A stretch of DNA of 31,345 nt from Candidatus Rifleibacteriota bacterium (GCA_029564115.1 JAKQQP010000361.1:1-31345), one strand, 5' to 3'. Counted from the first letter of the stretch, positions 16,354-24,469 are shown. The notes: generated from the sequence alone by a model not told the origin. Numbers and translations are program-made.

Positions 16354-16839
16354 TCAGGCCTTTCTGTCGATCAGTGCAGGCTCAACCCGTTGCCCGGGTT
16401 TCTTCCCGGCTGGGCCGTAAGTTACGTCTGCCGGCGCCCTGGTAATAAGTTTGACCGAATACTGCGTAAGTTCGAGAGCCTGTTCAATCAATCGCTGGTT
16501 CTCTTCGTTAATGCTTCTGATCTCATTAACGGCATCCCGTAGCTGACTGCCGATCATCCAGATGTCAGATTTACCCTCTGACTCCGGGATTTTTTCGACG
16601 GCGGTATCGAGATTGGCATCGGCACTGCCTGCAATCTCTGCGACACAGGTTCGACGCAGAGGTTCAAGCTCAACAAGTCTTTGAACCAGTGATTCTTCCT
16701 GGGTTACAATAATCTGCAGGTCAGTCGAAAACTTCTCGAGCAGCAACTTGCGCTTGTCACCGGCAAACTGCAGCAGTTTGCGGTAGATACTCAGCTCCTC
16801 GCCAAGTATCTCTTTCAGCTCTTCAACTCTTGGGTTCAA
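16354..16839 (-). CDS. flgN: FlgN-like flagellar chaperone
   Basis: A 161-residue, mostly helical protein starting NPRVEELKEILGEELSIYRK with long coiled-coil-like heptads (EESLVQRLVELEPLRR, VNEIRSINEENQRLIEQALE), matching the FlgN export chaperone family. FlgN keeps FlgK and FlgL soluble and delivers them to the export gate; both lie next in the cluster. There is no ATG near the N-terminus: the best start is TTG 16839, 6 bases after the flgM TGA and in the same reading frame, with GGAAGG at the end of flgM as a possible ribosome site 10 bases upstream. Start by coupling to flgM is likely. The family call rests on length, helical pattern and context. Confidence 0.85.
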   Translation of the reverse strand: MNPRVEELKEILGEELSIYRKLLQFAGDKRKLLLEKFSTDLQIIVTQEESLVQRLVELEPLRRTCVAEIAGSADANLDTAVEKIPESEGKSDIWMIGSQLRDAVNEIRSINEENQRLIEQALELTQYSVKLITRAPADVTYGPAGKKPGQRVEPALIDRKA

Positions 16840-16845
16840 CTCCGG

Positions 16846-17226
16846 TCAGCCTTCCCAGGAAGCGGTGACCGCACCTGAGGCATAGAGCCGTTCAGCGACC
16901 TTCTCAACCGAAACATTATACTGCCCGGCATCGAAAAGTTTTTTGATACGGTCAACCTTTTCGGCTCTGACGTCAGGCTCGCTGGCAACCACTTCGGCTG
17001 CGAACTTGACGGTTTCGACCGGGTCTGCCTGCGCAACCGGAGCCCCTGACAACACCGGGTTGTTCGGGTTAATACCGCTCGGCGGGTGGAAAGTCTTTAC
17101 GGCATTGTCAGTCTTGCCGGCAGAATTCTGCATGAGTTTGCCGAATTCGCCGTCTGACTTCGCTGTCTGCGACTTCTTAACCTGGTCCTGATAGATTCTA
17201 GTTACATTTACATTGGAAACCTTCAT
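16846..17226 (-). CDS. flgM: FlgM, anti-sigma-28 factor
   Basis: A 126-residue protein whose C-terminal part (EPDVRAEKVDRIKKLFDAGQ, then YNVSVEKVAERLYASGAV) is the FlgM sigma-28-binding domain; the N-terminal half is low-complexity and probably disordered, as in the family. It holds FliA inactive until the hook is complete, and is then exported. An upstream reading to 17292 is open, but AGGAGG just before ATG 17226 gives the natural start. The gene has a sigma-70 promoter and shares a transcript with flgN. The leader has several GGA motifs (AGGGGGAAG, GTCAGGAGGAACC), so CsrA could act here too. Confidence 0.92.
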   Translation of the reverse strand: MKVSNVNVTRIYQDQVKKSQTAKSDGEFGKLMQNSAGKTDNAVKTFHPPSGINPNNPVLSGAPVAQADPVETVKFAAEVVASEPDVRAEKVDRIKKLFDAGQYNVSVEKVAERLYASGAVTASWEG

Positions 17227-17341
17227 GGTTCCTCCTGACTCCCTGAACGTCTTCCCCCTGATGTGTCTCTCGTTAGCGGAGGACGCCTCCAAGGTTGAAT
17301 ATCGGACGAACAGGCAGGTTCATTTAGCTAAATTATACGAT

Positions 17342-17370
17342 ATTCTAACCTGCTCTCTCATCAAAGTCAA
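17342..17370 (-). promoter_or_regulatory. Sigma-70 promoter of flgM-flgN
   Basis: Minus strand TTGACT (17365-17370), 17-base spacer, TAGAAT (17342-17347): five of six matches in each hexamer. The start would fall near 17335, giving a leader of about 110 bases that contains the GGAGG-CGT-CCTCC inverted repeat. Confidence 0.8.
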
Positions 17371-17402
17371 ATCAACTTCCTGAGATTGTCTTCGCCTGAA
17401 AT

Positions 17403-18092
17403 TCAGCCGCGAGACTGACCGCCGCAATGTTTGAAAGAATGCGAAACAGTAACCGCGCAGATCTTCGCTGGCCGAAGCGGCTGTAATACCTCGGCGCATC
17501 TTTTCAAAGTAGTGCCGGTAGTGGCGACGTCATCGACGAGAATGATGCGACGGTTTTTGAAGGCATCTTTGAGCAAACCGGGGCCAGTAGCAAAAGCCTG
17601 TTCGAGATTTGTCAGTCTTTCATGTTCGTCACAGTCGGCCTGAGGCCTGGTCATTCGCGTTCGCAGCAGAGCCGGGCTGTAATGACAACCTGATGCCATG
17701 GCAAATCGTTCGGCCAGGTAATCCGCCTGGTTGAACCCTCGCTGGGCAAGACGCCCGGCATGCATGGGAACGGGAATCAGCACATCTTCGGACCCGGCGA
17801 ATGTCGATAAAACACCGGAAGCTTCATCTGTGAGAATCTGCAAAAGTTTGAACGATGGCCTGTATTTGATTATGCGTATGATATCAGCGGTAAAACTGTC
17901 ATAGCTGCTCAAGGTATAAACAGGAAAATCGCATATCGTGTCGTCAACCCGAACAGGAGGATGCAGAATTTTTCTCAGACGCTGCCGGCAAGGTTCACAA
18001 AGCACGATGCCAAACCTGGTATTAATTTCGCAGACATGGCATCTAAAAGGCAGAACAGCCGACAGCAAATGCTCAAAAAAGCTTCTCAGCAT
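17403..18092 (-). CDS. comF: ComF family phosphoribosyltransferase-like protein
   Basis: A 229-residue ComFC/amidophosphoribosyltransferase-like protein, needed for DNA uptake in naturally competent species. Four N-terminal cysteines (C18, C21, C32, C35 in CHVC and CEPC) form a zinc finger. Middle motifs VLIPVPMHAGRLAQRGFNQA and TRPQADCDEHERLTN are family signatures. IILVDDVATTGTT (183-195) is the PRPP-binding loop. GGGAGG precedes ATG 18092. It is monocistronic as far as can be seen: a terminator lies upstream and the flgM promoter follows. The cluster at 29.5-31.3 kb encodes type IV pilin-like proteins, and such pili can work with ComF in uptake; that link is only inferred. Confidence 0.93.
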   Translation of the reverse strand: MLRSFFEHLLSAVLPFRCHVCEINTRFGIVLCEPCRQRLRKILHPPVRVDDTICDFPVYTLSSYDSFTADIIRIIKYRPSFKLLQILTDEASGVLSTFAGSEDVLIPVPMHAGRLAQRGFNQADYLAERFAMASGCHYSPALLRTRMTRPQADCDEHERLTNLEQAFATGPGLLKDAFKNRRIILVDDVATTGTTLKRCAEVLQPLRPAKICAVTVSHSFKHCGGQSRG

Positions 18093-18141
18093 GGCTGCCC
18101 TCCCCCTGCAATAAAATAAAAACGGCCGTTAACAGTATACT

Positions 18142-18175
18142 AAAAAAACAAGGCGACCACCTTACGGCAGTCGCC
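18142..18175 (-). terminator. Terminator of the bamA-lpxA operon
   Basis: Minus strand GGCGACTGCC-GTAA-GGTGGTCGCC (ten pairs, two of them G-T) is followed by TTG and seven T, about 20 bases after the lpxA stop. Confidence 0.9.
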
Positions 18176-18195
18176 CTGTAAAATTCTATAAAAAA

Positions 18196-19005
18196 TCAGT
18201 CTTCGCTGGCAGCAGCTCCACCACGACGAGTGCGTTTGTAAACACCTCGTTTCGCCTGTTTTACAAATTCATAAAACATCTTCACATTCTGGTCATCTGC
18301 TTTTACCAGTTCGGGCCATTTTTCCAGAACCTGAGAAACATTCATTTCAGAACGGAAAAAGACTTTATACAACTCACGAATATTGGAAATGGACTCACGC
18401 GAAACATTGTTGCGCTTCAGACCAACTGAATTCAAGCCAACTACGCGGGCCGGATTCCCATCTATTTTGATAAAAGGCGGCACATCTTTGACGATCTTGC
18501 TCATACCACCGATCATGACCATGCAGCCAATTTTGCAGAACTGATGAATACCGGTAAAGCCACCAAGCACGGCTCGGTCACCGACTTCAACGTGCCCGGC
18601 CAGCGTCGTGCAGTTCGACATGATGATATTGTTGCCGACTTTGCAGTTGTGGGCAATGTGAACGTATGCCATCAGCAGGTTGTTATCGCCAATTATCGTT
18701 GAGTTTCCCTCGCCTTCAGCCAGGTGAATGGTGACGAACTCACGAAAATGGTTGCCATTGCCGATTTTAACGTAGGTTTTTTCGCCTTTGTATTTCAGGT
18801 CTTGTGGGGGGGTGCCAATAACGACCGAAGGATGCAGAACGTTGTCGCGGCCAAGAGTAGTATGCCCATAGACATGACAGCTGGCACCGATTTCGGTATT
18901 TTCGCCAATCTCGACGTCGGGGCCGATGACAGCGAAGGGGCCCACCTTAACAGAAGGATGTAACTTTGCGCCTGGAGCGATTATCGCGGTTGGGTGAACA
19001 GACAT
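18196..19005 (-). CDS. lpxA: LpxA, UDP-GlcNAc O-acyltransferase
   Basis: First step of lipid A synthesis: transfers a 3-hydroxyacyl chain from ACP to UDP-GlcNAc. The 269-residue length is normal. Left-handed beta-helix hexapeptides run through the N-terminal two thirds (HPTAIIAPGAKLHPSVKVG), with the catalytic histidine H119 in HIAHNCKVG, GTPPQDLKYKGE in the substrate loop and the GNPARVVGLNSVGLKR segment before the helical C-terminus. It is last in the bamA-skp-lpxD-orf-lpxC/fabZ-lpxA operon, 24 bases after lpxC/fabZ, and is followed by a terminator. lpxB, often next in other bacteria, is not here. Confidence 0.97.
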   Translation of the reverse strand: MSVHPTAIIAPGAKLHPSVKVGPFAVIGPDVEIGENTEIGASCHVYGHTTLGRDNVLHPSVVIGTPPQDLKYKGEKTYVKIGNGNHFREFVTIHLAEGEGNSTIIGDNNLLMAYVHIAHNCKVGNNIIMSNCTTLAGHVEVGDRAVLGGFTGIHQFCKIGCMVMIGGMSKIVKDVPPFIKIDGNPARVVGLNSVGLKRNNVSRESISNIRELYKVFFRSEMNVSQVLEKWPELVKADDQNVKMFYEFVKQAKRGVYKRTRRGGAAASED

Positions 19006-19029
19006 GGCCTACTCCTTAGCTTGCTTCGA

Positions 19030-20328
19030 TTAAACGAGCTGAAACATCAATTCGCCGCCGGTTACCAGTTCCCCATCAACTCTGGCTTCAGCTTCGACTT
19101 TACCAGTACTGCCCCGAACTTTGAGAACTTTGATATGAAATTCAAGGCGATCTCCGGGAACAACTGGCCGGCGGAATCTTACCTTATCGATACCGCAGAA
19201 AAACGGGGTTTTGCCCTTATGCTCGGGCTGCGAAAGAAAAAGAACGCCGGCAACCTGGGCCATGGCTTCTACCATCAAAACGCCGGGCATTACAGGCTTG
19301 CCAGGAAAATGACCGTTAAAAAATTCTTCGTTGGCGGTAACATTCTTGATACCGACGATCGACTCGCCCGGAACAATGGAAAGAATTCTGTCGACAAGCA
19401 AAAACGGGTAGCGGTGCGGCAGAATGCTCTTTATTTCTTCGATGTACATCATATTTGAATCCTTTCTATTTAGGGACTGTTTGAATTTTTCTGAAAGCAG
19501 TCTGGCAAACCTGACATTGAAACCATGCCCGGTTCGTTCGGCGATGATATGCCCTTTGACCTGGTGACCAATCAGAGCAAAATCGCCAACCAGGTCTAAA
19601 ATTTTATGCAAAATAAGCTCGTATTCTTCGCGCAAACCCTCAGGGTTGACGACTTCACCTGAATTATTTATTACCACAGCATTATCGAGACTACCGCCCC
19701 GGGCCAGGTTATTTGCCTTGAGCATATCGAACTCATGCTCAAAACCAAAGGTTCTAGCCTGGCCTACCCGCCGTGCAAACATCTGCTCATCGATTACAAC
19801 ATGAATTTTTTGTGGAGCGATGATATTGTTCTTATAGGCAAGATGATACGTGACTTCGAAACGGTCTGAGGGCAGATAAACCATGCTTTTTTCTTTGTCT
19901 TCAAGAAAAAAAACCTCGTTCAGCCCGCAGATAACCGCAGGCAAAGACTGTTCAACGATGCCGACACGCTCTATCATCTCGACGAAACAACGCGAACTGC
20001 CATCACCGGCAGGAGGCTCTTCATTAGAAAGCCTGACACACACATTATCGATACCCAGACCCCGCAAAGCGGCCAGAACATGCTCTACAGTGTGAACCGA
20101 AGCACCGTTACAACTCAAAATTGTGCCACGGTTGGTATCGACAACGTTCTCAAGACGTGCAAAAATAGCCGGCTCACCCGGCAGATCAGAGCGCATAAAA
20201 ACGATGCCGGTACCGGCTTCAGCAGGCACCAGTTCCATGTTCACAGGCTTACCGGTATGGAGACCGACGCCTTCCATGCTTGTTCTGCCAGCGATTGTGC
20301 GTTGCAGTCTGTTTTCGCTCATTGCCAT
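19030..20328 (-). CDS. lpxC/fabZ: LpxC/FabZ fusion (deacetylase + 3-hydroxyacyl-ACP dehydratase)
   Basis: Bifunctional 432-residue protein. Residues 1-292 are LpxC, the zinc deacetylase of the committed lipid A step: HTVEHVLAAL gives zinc ligand H83, HKILDLVGD gives H241 and D245, and GHGFN follows with H268. Residues 293-432 are FabZ, the fatty-acid dehydratase: HRYPFLLVDR, H340 in HFPGKPVMPG and E354 in MVEAMAQ. Such fusions are known in Bacteroidota and some other diderms. The joint (residues 284-294) encodes AGAAAGGA followed 7 bases later by two in-frame ATG (19452 and 19449), so FabZ may also be made alone. The ATG overlaps the upstream stop by one base (TAATG). Confidence 0.96.
   Translation of the reverse strand: MAMSENRLQRTIAGRTSMEGVGLHTGKPVNMELVPAEAGTGIVFMRSDLPGEPAIFARLENVVDTNRGTILSCNGASVHTVEHVLAALRGLGIDNVCVRLSNEEPPAGDGSSRCFVEMIERVGIVEQSLPAVICGLNEVFFLEDKEKSMVYLPSDRFEVTYHLAYKNNIIAPQKIHVVIDEQMFARRVGQARTFGFEHEFDMLKANNLARGGSLDNAVVINNSGEVVNPEGLREEYELILHKILDLVGDFALIGHQVKGHIIAERTGHGFNVRFARLLSEKFKQSLNRKDSNMMYIEEIKSILPHRYPFLLVDRILSIVPGESIVGIKNVTANEEFFNGHFPGKPVMPGVLMVEAMAQVAGVLFLSQPEHKGKTPFFCGIDKVRFRRPVVPGDRLEFHIKVLKVRGSTGKVEAEARVDGELVTGGELMFQLV
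19440..19475 (-). promoter_or_regulatory. Internal ribosome site for a free FabZ inside lpxC/fabZ
   Basis: Minus strand AGAAAGGATTCAAATATGATG gives a Shine-Dalgarno, 7-base spacing and tandem ATG at exactly the LpxC/FabZ boundary (residues 293-294). The local codons (CTA AAT AGA AAG) look non-coding in style, like a former intergenic gap. Confidence 0.5.
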
Positions 20329-20954
20329 TAAAAAGACCGGAAATAAATAATATTGTAAAGTTCTTCTTTGCCGTCCCGCTGTGCGACCTCGAGGCTGACG
20401 CCCGGGTAGGGGCTGAGCTTGACGCCGAAGGTATCCTTGTCGTAACTGCGCTCGGCCGCCACGGTTATCAATGGAAAAACCATCTTTTCGATACCATAAA
20501 AATACTTGCGCTCGGTAGTGACGGGATCTTTGTAAAACCCGCCGTGCAGATGTGCTCCAAAAGCCTCGATGGATTTTGAAGCGGCAAAATAAAATATTTT
20601 TGACCCAAGCTGGGTATTAAGGTCAGAAGCGCCCCACACAATCGTCGGCAGCATTTCGCCTTCTTCAATGATTTTGATTTTGACGCCGATCGGATTTTTG
20701 CTCTTTTCTTCGCCATTCAGATGCTTCAGATAGGCGAGCTCGAAAAATCTGTTCATGAATTCCTGGGTTATCAGCATGGCTGAATGCCCTGAATCATTGA
20801 TATAGCTCACGGCAGATCTGGTGTAACCAGTCGGCATGGTAAAGATTGAAGTTCCCATGTATCTGACACGTCTTTCAGTGTCTGCTGCAGCTGGTTGCAG
20901 GCTCATAAAAATCAGAGCGACAAGAAGCGTTGCCCTGAGAATCTTCAACGGCAT
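20328..20954 (-). CDS. Exported protein of unknown function inside the bam-lpx operon
   Basis: About 208 residues. ATG 20954 is chosen because AAAGGA lies 8 bases upstream and a signal peptide follows at once (PLKILRATLLVALIFMSL, cleavage probably after PAAA, residue 24); an open frame to 21056 lacks these. The mature part is mixed polar/aromatic (SGHSAMLITQEFMNRFFELA, VWGASDLNTQLGSKIFYFAA, GAHLHGGFYKD) and ends NIIYFRSF. A terminal phenylalanine with alternating hydrophobics resembles an outer-membrane barrel end. The SKIFYFAASK/LHGGF pattern faintly recalls YjbH-like barrel proteins, but I do not recognise a family with confidence. It starts 4 bases after the lpxD stop and overlaps lpxC by one base, so it is made with lipid A enzymes. 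Confidence 0.85.
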   Translation of the reverse strand: MPLKILRATLLVALIFMSLQPAAADTERRVRYMGTSIFTMPTGYTRSAVSYINDSGHSAMLITQEFMNRFFELAYLKHLNGEEKSKNPIGVKIKIIEEGEMLPTIVWGASDLNTQLGSKIFYFAASKSIEAFGAHLHGGFYKDPVTTERKYFYGIEKMVFPLITVAAERSYDKDTFGVKLSPYPGVSLEVAQRDGKEELYNIIYFRSF

Positions 20955-20958
20955 CTTT

Positions 20959-22008
20959 CTATTCCTTTGTTTCAAGTTTCTTTTCAAGATCTCTGACCTT
21001 TTTGATAAGGTCTGGCAATTTGCGCATCGCTGCAAGAATCTTTCGCTCCTCGGCATGGGGCTTCAGAGGGAAACCGGAAACGAAACTGCCCGGCTCGACA
21101 TCGCTGGTAACAACACCGCGGGCCGCCACAGTCGTGCCTTTCCCTACTCTGACGTGCCCAACTGTTCCGACCTGGCCAGCGAGGGTTACATAATCTTCAA
21201 GAATCGTGCTGCCTGAAATACCAACTTGAGCGACTATAATACACTTTTTACCGATCTGAACGTTATGGGCGATGTGAACCATGTTATCGATCTTACTGCC
21301 CTCGCCGACTCTTGTGGTTTCCATTGTTGCCCGGTCAATGGTAACGCAGGCACCTATTTCGACATTATCTTCAACGACAACATTGCCGACCTGAGGCACT
21401 TTAACATGCACACCGGCATCGAGAGTAAAGCCAAAACCATCGCTGCCAATAACCGCATTGGCATGTATGATACAGTTGCTGCCAACTTCACAGCCAGCAA
21501 GAATACGGGCACCCGGGTGAATCAAGGTATTCTCACCCACACAGGCATTACGCCCAACAAATGCCTGAGCACCAACCCTGGTTTTTGCACCCACTTTGGC
21601 GCCAGCTTCAATAACAGCCATCGGACCAATTACCGCGTCGTCAGCAACGATAGCATCTTCGCTGACAAAAGCCATCGGATGAATGCGATACCCCGGGATT
21701 GCTTCCGGGGAGAAAAAGTTCAGGGCTGCTACCAGACCCATATAAGGGTTTTTCAGGCGCAATGAGGGCAAGGGCAGCTCAGGAGCATCTTCTGGAGCAA
21801 TCAGAGCAGCAGCCCGCGTTGTTTTTACTGATTCAAGATGGGCTGCATAATTTTTCGCGCCCGACAGAAAGGTCAGTTCACCGGGTTTTGCAGCCTCTAT
21901 GGGAGCGACACCGGTCAAAGACACATTACCGTCGCCGCAGAGACGGCCGCCCGTGATGGCTGCCAGTTCCTGCAGGGTTATAGTGCGAACTTCGGTTTTA
22001 TCTTTCAT
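20959..22008 (-). CDS. lpxD: LpxD, UDP-3-O-acylglucosamine N-acyltransferase
   Basis: Third acylation-stage enzyme of lipid A synthesis, 349 residues. It has the LpxD N-terminal domain (residues 8-100: LQELAAITGGRLCGDGN, KPGELTFLSG), then a left-handed beta-helix with NAVIGSDGFGF near 185-194 and catalytic H248 in VHIAHNVQIG, and a C-terminal helix rich in lysine and glutamate. Normal length and all key residues are present. There is no good Shine-Dalgarno before ATG 22008, only TTTTCAATTT following a hairpin (22018-22044), which is odd for this operon. It follows skp by 43 bases. Confidence 0.96.
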   Translation of the reverse strand: MKDKTEVRTITLQELAAITGGRLCGDGNVSLTGVAPIEAAKPGELTFLSGAKNYAAHLESVKTTRAAALIAPEDAPELPLPSLRLKNPYMGLVAALNFFSPEAIPGYRIHPMAFVSEDAIVADDAVIGPMAVIEAGAKVGAKTRVGAQAFVGRNACVGENTLIHPGARILAGCEVGSNCIIHANAVIGSDGFGFTLDAGVHVKVPQVGNVVVEDNVEIGACVTIDRATMETTRVGEGSKIDNMVHIAHNVQIGKKCIIVAQVGISGSTILEDYVTLAGQVGTVGHVRVGKGTTVAARGVVTSDVEPGSFVSGFPLKPHAEERKILAAMRKLPDLIKKVRDLEKKLETKE

Positions 22009-22017
22009 AAATTGAAA

Positions 22018-22044
22018 AGCCGGGGTCAGTCATGACGCCCGGCT
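22018..22044 (-). promoter_or_regulatory. Hairpin between skp and lpxD, possible attenuator
   Basis: Minus strand AGCCGGG, 13-base loop, CCCGGCT, then TTT: a 7-bp GC-rich stem with a short T-run. It ends 10 bases before the lpxD ATG where a ribosome site would be. It may cause partial termination or set the skp/lpxD ratio. Confidence 0.5.
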
Positions 22045-22051
22045 GCTGTCA

Positions 22052-22657
22052 TCATTTTCCAGCGGCTTTTTTGGCAGGAGCGGGCTTGCTGCTGTTACCG
22101 GTATTAAGAGCCTGAAGAACTTCTTCTGTAAGATCTTTCACAGTAGCTTCATCGCCCCAGTAAAAAAAGCGTTTTTCGAAAACAGCTTTAATATTGTTTT
22201 TCTGGGCAACCTGTTTGATTACCTGATCAACTCTTTCATCGAGGGCTTTCGACAAAGAGCCCATCTCTTTTTCTTCCATTTCATAGAGAGACTTCTGTGA
22301 ATCTTCAAAAAATTTCTGCAGTTCGCCGCTCTTTTGAGCAAGCTGTTTGCGCAATTCGGCCAGCTTGGGTTCCAGAGCCTGAGCTTCTTTTTCTTTTTTG
22401 CCGTCTCTGAGCTCCTGCATTTTTTTGGCAATACCCACATATTCGTCGTCAAGCTTTTTTACAGCTTCTTTGCGGGCTTCAAGGTCTTTCTGCAATTTTT
22501 CCTTCTGACCTTCGAGAACCTTTTTGGTCTTCTGAGTTTCAGAATATTTGTTAAAAATCTGGCCGGCGTCAACCACACCAAATTCATAGGCGCAGGCAAC
22601 CATAGGGCTGGCGACAAGACCAGCGGCGAGACAAAGTTTTAAAAGCTGTTTCTTCAT
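22052..22657 (-). CDS. skp: Skp/OmpH family periplasmic chaperone
   Basis: A 201-residue exported protein. The signal peptide covers residues 1-23 (cut after VACA). The mature start YEFGVVDAGQIFNKYSETQK is typical of OmpH, followed by a long lysine/glutamate-rich coiled coil (residues 45-145) that forms the tentacles of the trimer, and a C-terminal return to the body. Skp carries unfolded outer-membrane proteins to BamA, which is encoded just upstream (59-base gap). The C-terminal 15 residues (NSSKPAPAKKAAGK) are a basic extension. AAGGAG lies 10 bases before the ATG. Confidence 0.92.
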   Translation of the reverse strand: MKKQLLKLCLAAGLVASPMVACAYEFGVVDAGQIFNKYSETQKTKKVLEGQKEKLQKDLEARKEAVKKLDDEYVGIAKKMQELRDGKKEKEAQALEPKLAELRKQLAQKSGELQKFFEDSQKSLYEMEEKEMGSLSKALDERVDQVIKQVAQKNNIKAVFEKRFFYWGDEATVKDLTEEVLQALNTGNSSKPAPAKKAAGK

Positions 22658-22716
22658 CTGGAAAGTTCTCCTTGTTACTTGAACTCTTTTAAGAGCTATA
22701 CACTAATTTTTCAATA

Positions 22717-24432
22717 TCAGAACGATGAGCCAAAGTTGATGTAAGTATTGCCATCACCTCGGTCAGTTGCTTTACCATAGTCGAGAGCAACCGGTCCGAG
22801 CGGGGTCTGCAGTCTGATGCCAACACCATAGCCCTGTTTCTGGTCATAGGGAAGTTTTTTGCGGTCGTAGTCAGTGCCCCAGGCACTGCCCACATCAAAA
22901 AAGCCTACAAGATCAAAGTTCTTCGCAAAATTCTGACGCAATTCAAAATTGGCATAAAAAACCTTGGTGCCAAGAAACTCACGCTCTTCATAACCGCGAA
23001 CAGTACTGCTGCCGCCCACCGAAAACATGTCATAAATCGGAACGAAGCCCTCACCGATTGTCGTCTGACCGGCAACGGCCTGCACGGCAAATGTGGTCTT
23101 GCGGTTTTTGCTGACCGGCATATAGCGTCTCAAGGCAAGCATGTATTTTGTATACTGATTTTCGCCTTTCAGAAAGCCGCCGGTAGTTTCTACCCAAAAA
23201 GTGTCATGCAACCCTGTAGTTGGTCTGAAGCGGTTGTCGCGGGTATCTTTATCGAGAATCGAGGCAAATGTCTGCACTCTGCCGTTCATGATGCCGGCCG
23301 GAGCGGTGGCAGTACCATCGGTGGGAGTAAGCTTGACATCTTCATCTCTGAAGCGGAAGGAGAGGTCTACATCTTTGCGCAGGCGGCGGCCCAGAGTGAT
23401 CGCAGCACCTTTGCGGCGTTCGTCATATTCGGTAAGAGTATCGCCGGCAGCGTAAAGATTGCGGGTGTATTTGGTGTTATACAGATCGATACCGAAACTC
23501 TGAGGTTTATCATTGAGCCAGGGGTCAAAATAACCGAGTTCATAGTTCTGAATGCCGCCGAATTCGGTTTTCATGTAAACACGCTTGCCTTCGCCCTGAA
23601 AGTTATTCTGAGAAAGATTAACAAAGCCCACCAGACCGTTGAGAGAAGAATAACCGGCACCCACACCGGCGCGGCCGGTCTTCTGTTCGACAACGTGAAT
23701 TACCAGAACGACTTCTTCTGGAGTCTTGCCAGGAAGATGATCGCGGCGTACTTCTTCAAAAAAGCCAAGATTGTAAAGACGCTGCAGATCACGAACGATC
23801 TTGCGGTTGTCATAGATTTCGCCTGGTTTTACTGACAGTTCGCGGCGCACAACCTTTTCTTTAGTCTTTTTAAGACCTTCGATGCGAACTTCAGCAAGTA
23901 CGCCTTCGGTTATTTCTATATTGATTTTGCTGCCCTGATCCTGGACGTAAGCATCAGATACCTTGGAAAACAGGAAACCTTCACGGCCAAGAGTCTCATT
24001 AACGTTCTGAATATCCTGAGTCAGGAGCTTGCTGTTGAAGACAGATCCAATTTTGCTTTCCATAGCAGACTTGAGAAGATCAGTCGAAACTTTAGTGACA
24101 CCCTTAAGATCGATTTCGCCGATGATCGCATTTTCTTCGACCTTGAACACTACTTCGCGACCGTTTTCAGATGGGCGAATTTCGGCGCCAACATAAGAAA
24201 AGAAACCCATTTCGCCTATTCTGGCTATGTCTTCCTGGACTGCCTGTGGGGAAAGAGTATCGCCAACCTTCATGCCAAGGTTCAGCAGAATTATCTTTTC
24301 TTCAATAAGCCTGTTACCTTCAACTTTGAAGCCAACCACTACATTGCTCTCGTAAGCACCTGCAGAAACGCTCGCGAGAACGAGAAAAATTACCGTCAAA
24401 TACTTTATAAGACTGAAGGCGGATTTGTTCAT
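22717..24432 (-). CDS. bamA: BamA, outer-membrane protein assembly factor (three POTRA)
   Basis: A 571-residue Omp85 protein that folds and inserts outer-membrane proteins. The signal peptide covers residues 1-26 (VSAGA). Three POTRA domains follow at about 30-100, 101-177 and 178-250, against five in enteric BamA. The remaining 320 residues are the 16-strand barrel, with the L6 motif VRGYEER at 478-484 and a terminal phenylalanine (INFGSSF). POTRA repeats are shown by the recurring GNRLIEEK / GVTKVSTDLL / GLKKTKEKVV strand-helix starts. AAGGAG precedes ATG 24432. It is first in the envelope operon with a strong promoter. TamA is an alternative for three-POTRA proteins, but the skp-lpxD neighbourhood supports BamA. 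Confidence 0.94.
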   Translation of the reverse strand: MNKSAFSLIKYLTVIFLVLASVSAGAYESNVVVGFKVEGNRLIEEKIILLNLGMKVGDTLSPQAVQEDIARIGEMGFFSYVGAEIRPSENGREVVFKVEENAIIGEIDLKGVTKVSTDLLKSAMESKIGSVFNSKLLTQDIQNVNETLGREGFLFSKVSDAYVQDQGSKINIEITEGVLAEVRIEGLKKTKEKVVRRELSVKPGEIYDNRKIVRDLQRLYNLGFFEEVRRDHLPGKTPEEVVLVIHVVEQKTGRAGVGAGYSSLNGLVGFVNLSQNNFQGEGKRVYMKTEFGGIQNYELGYFDPWLNDKPQSFGIDLYNTKYTRNLYAAGDTLTEYDERRKGAAITLGRRLRKDVDLSFRFRDEDVKLTPTDGTATAPAGIMNGRVQTFASILDKDTRDNRFRPTTGLHDTFWVETTGGFLKGENQYTKYMLALRRYMPVSKNRKTTFAVQAVAGQTTIGEGFVPIYDMFSVGGSSTVRGYEEREFLGTKVFYANFELRQNFAKNFDLVGFFDVGSAWGTDYDRKKLPYDQKQGYGVGIRLQTPLGPVALDYGKATDRGDGNTYINFGSSF

Positions 24433-24469
24433 AGGCTCCTTCTTGGGTTAATCTTTTCAGAGTATCGGC

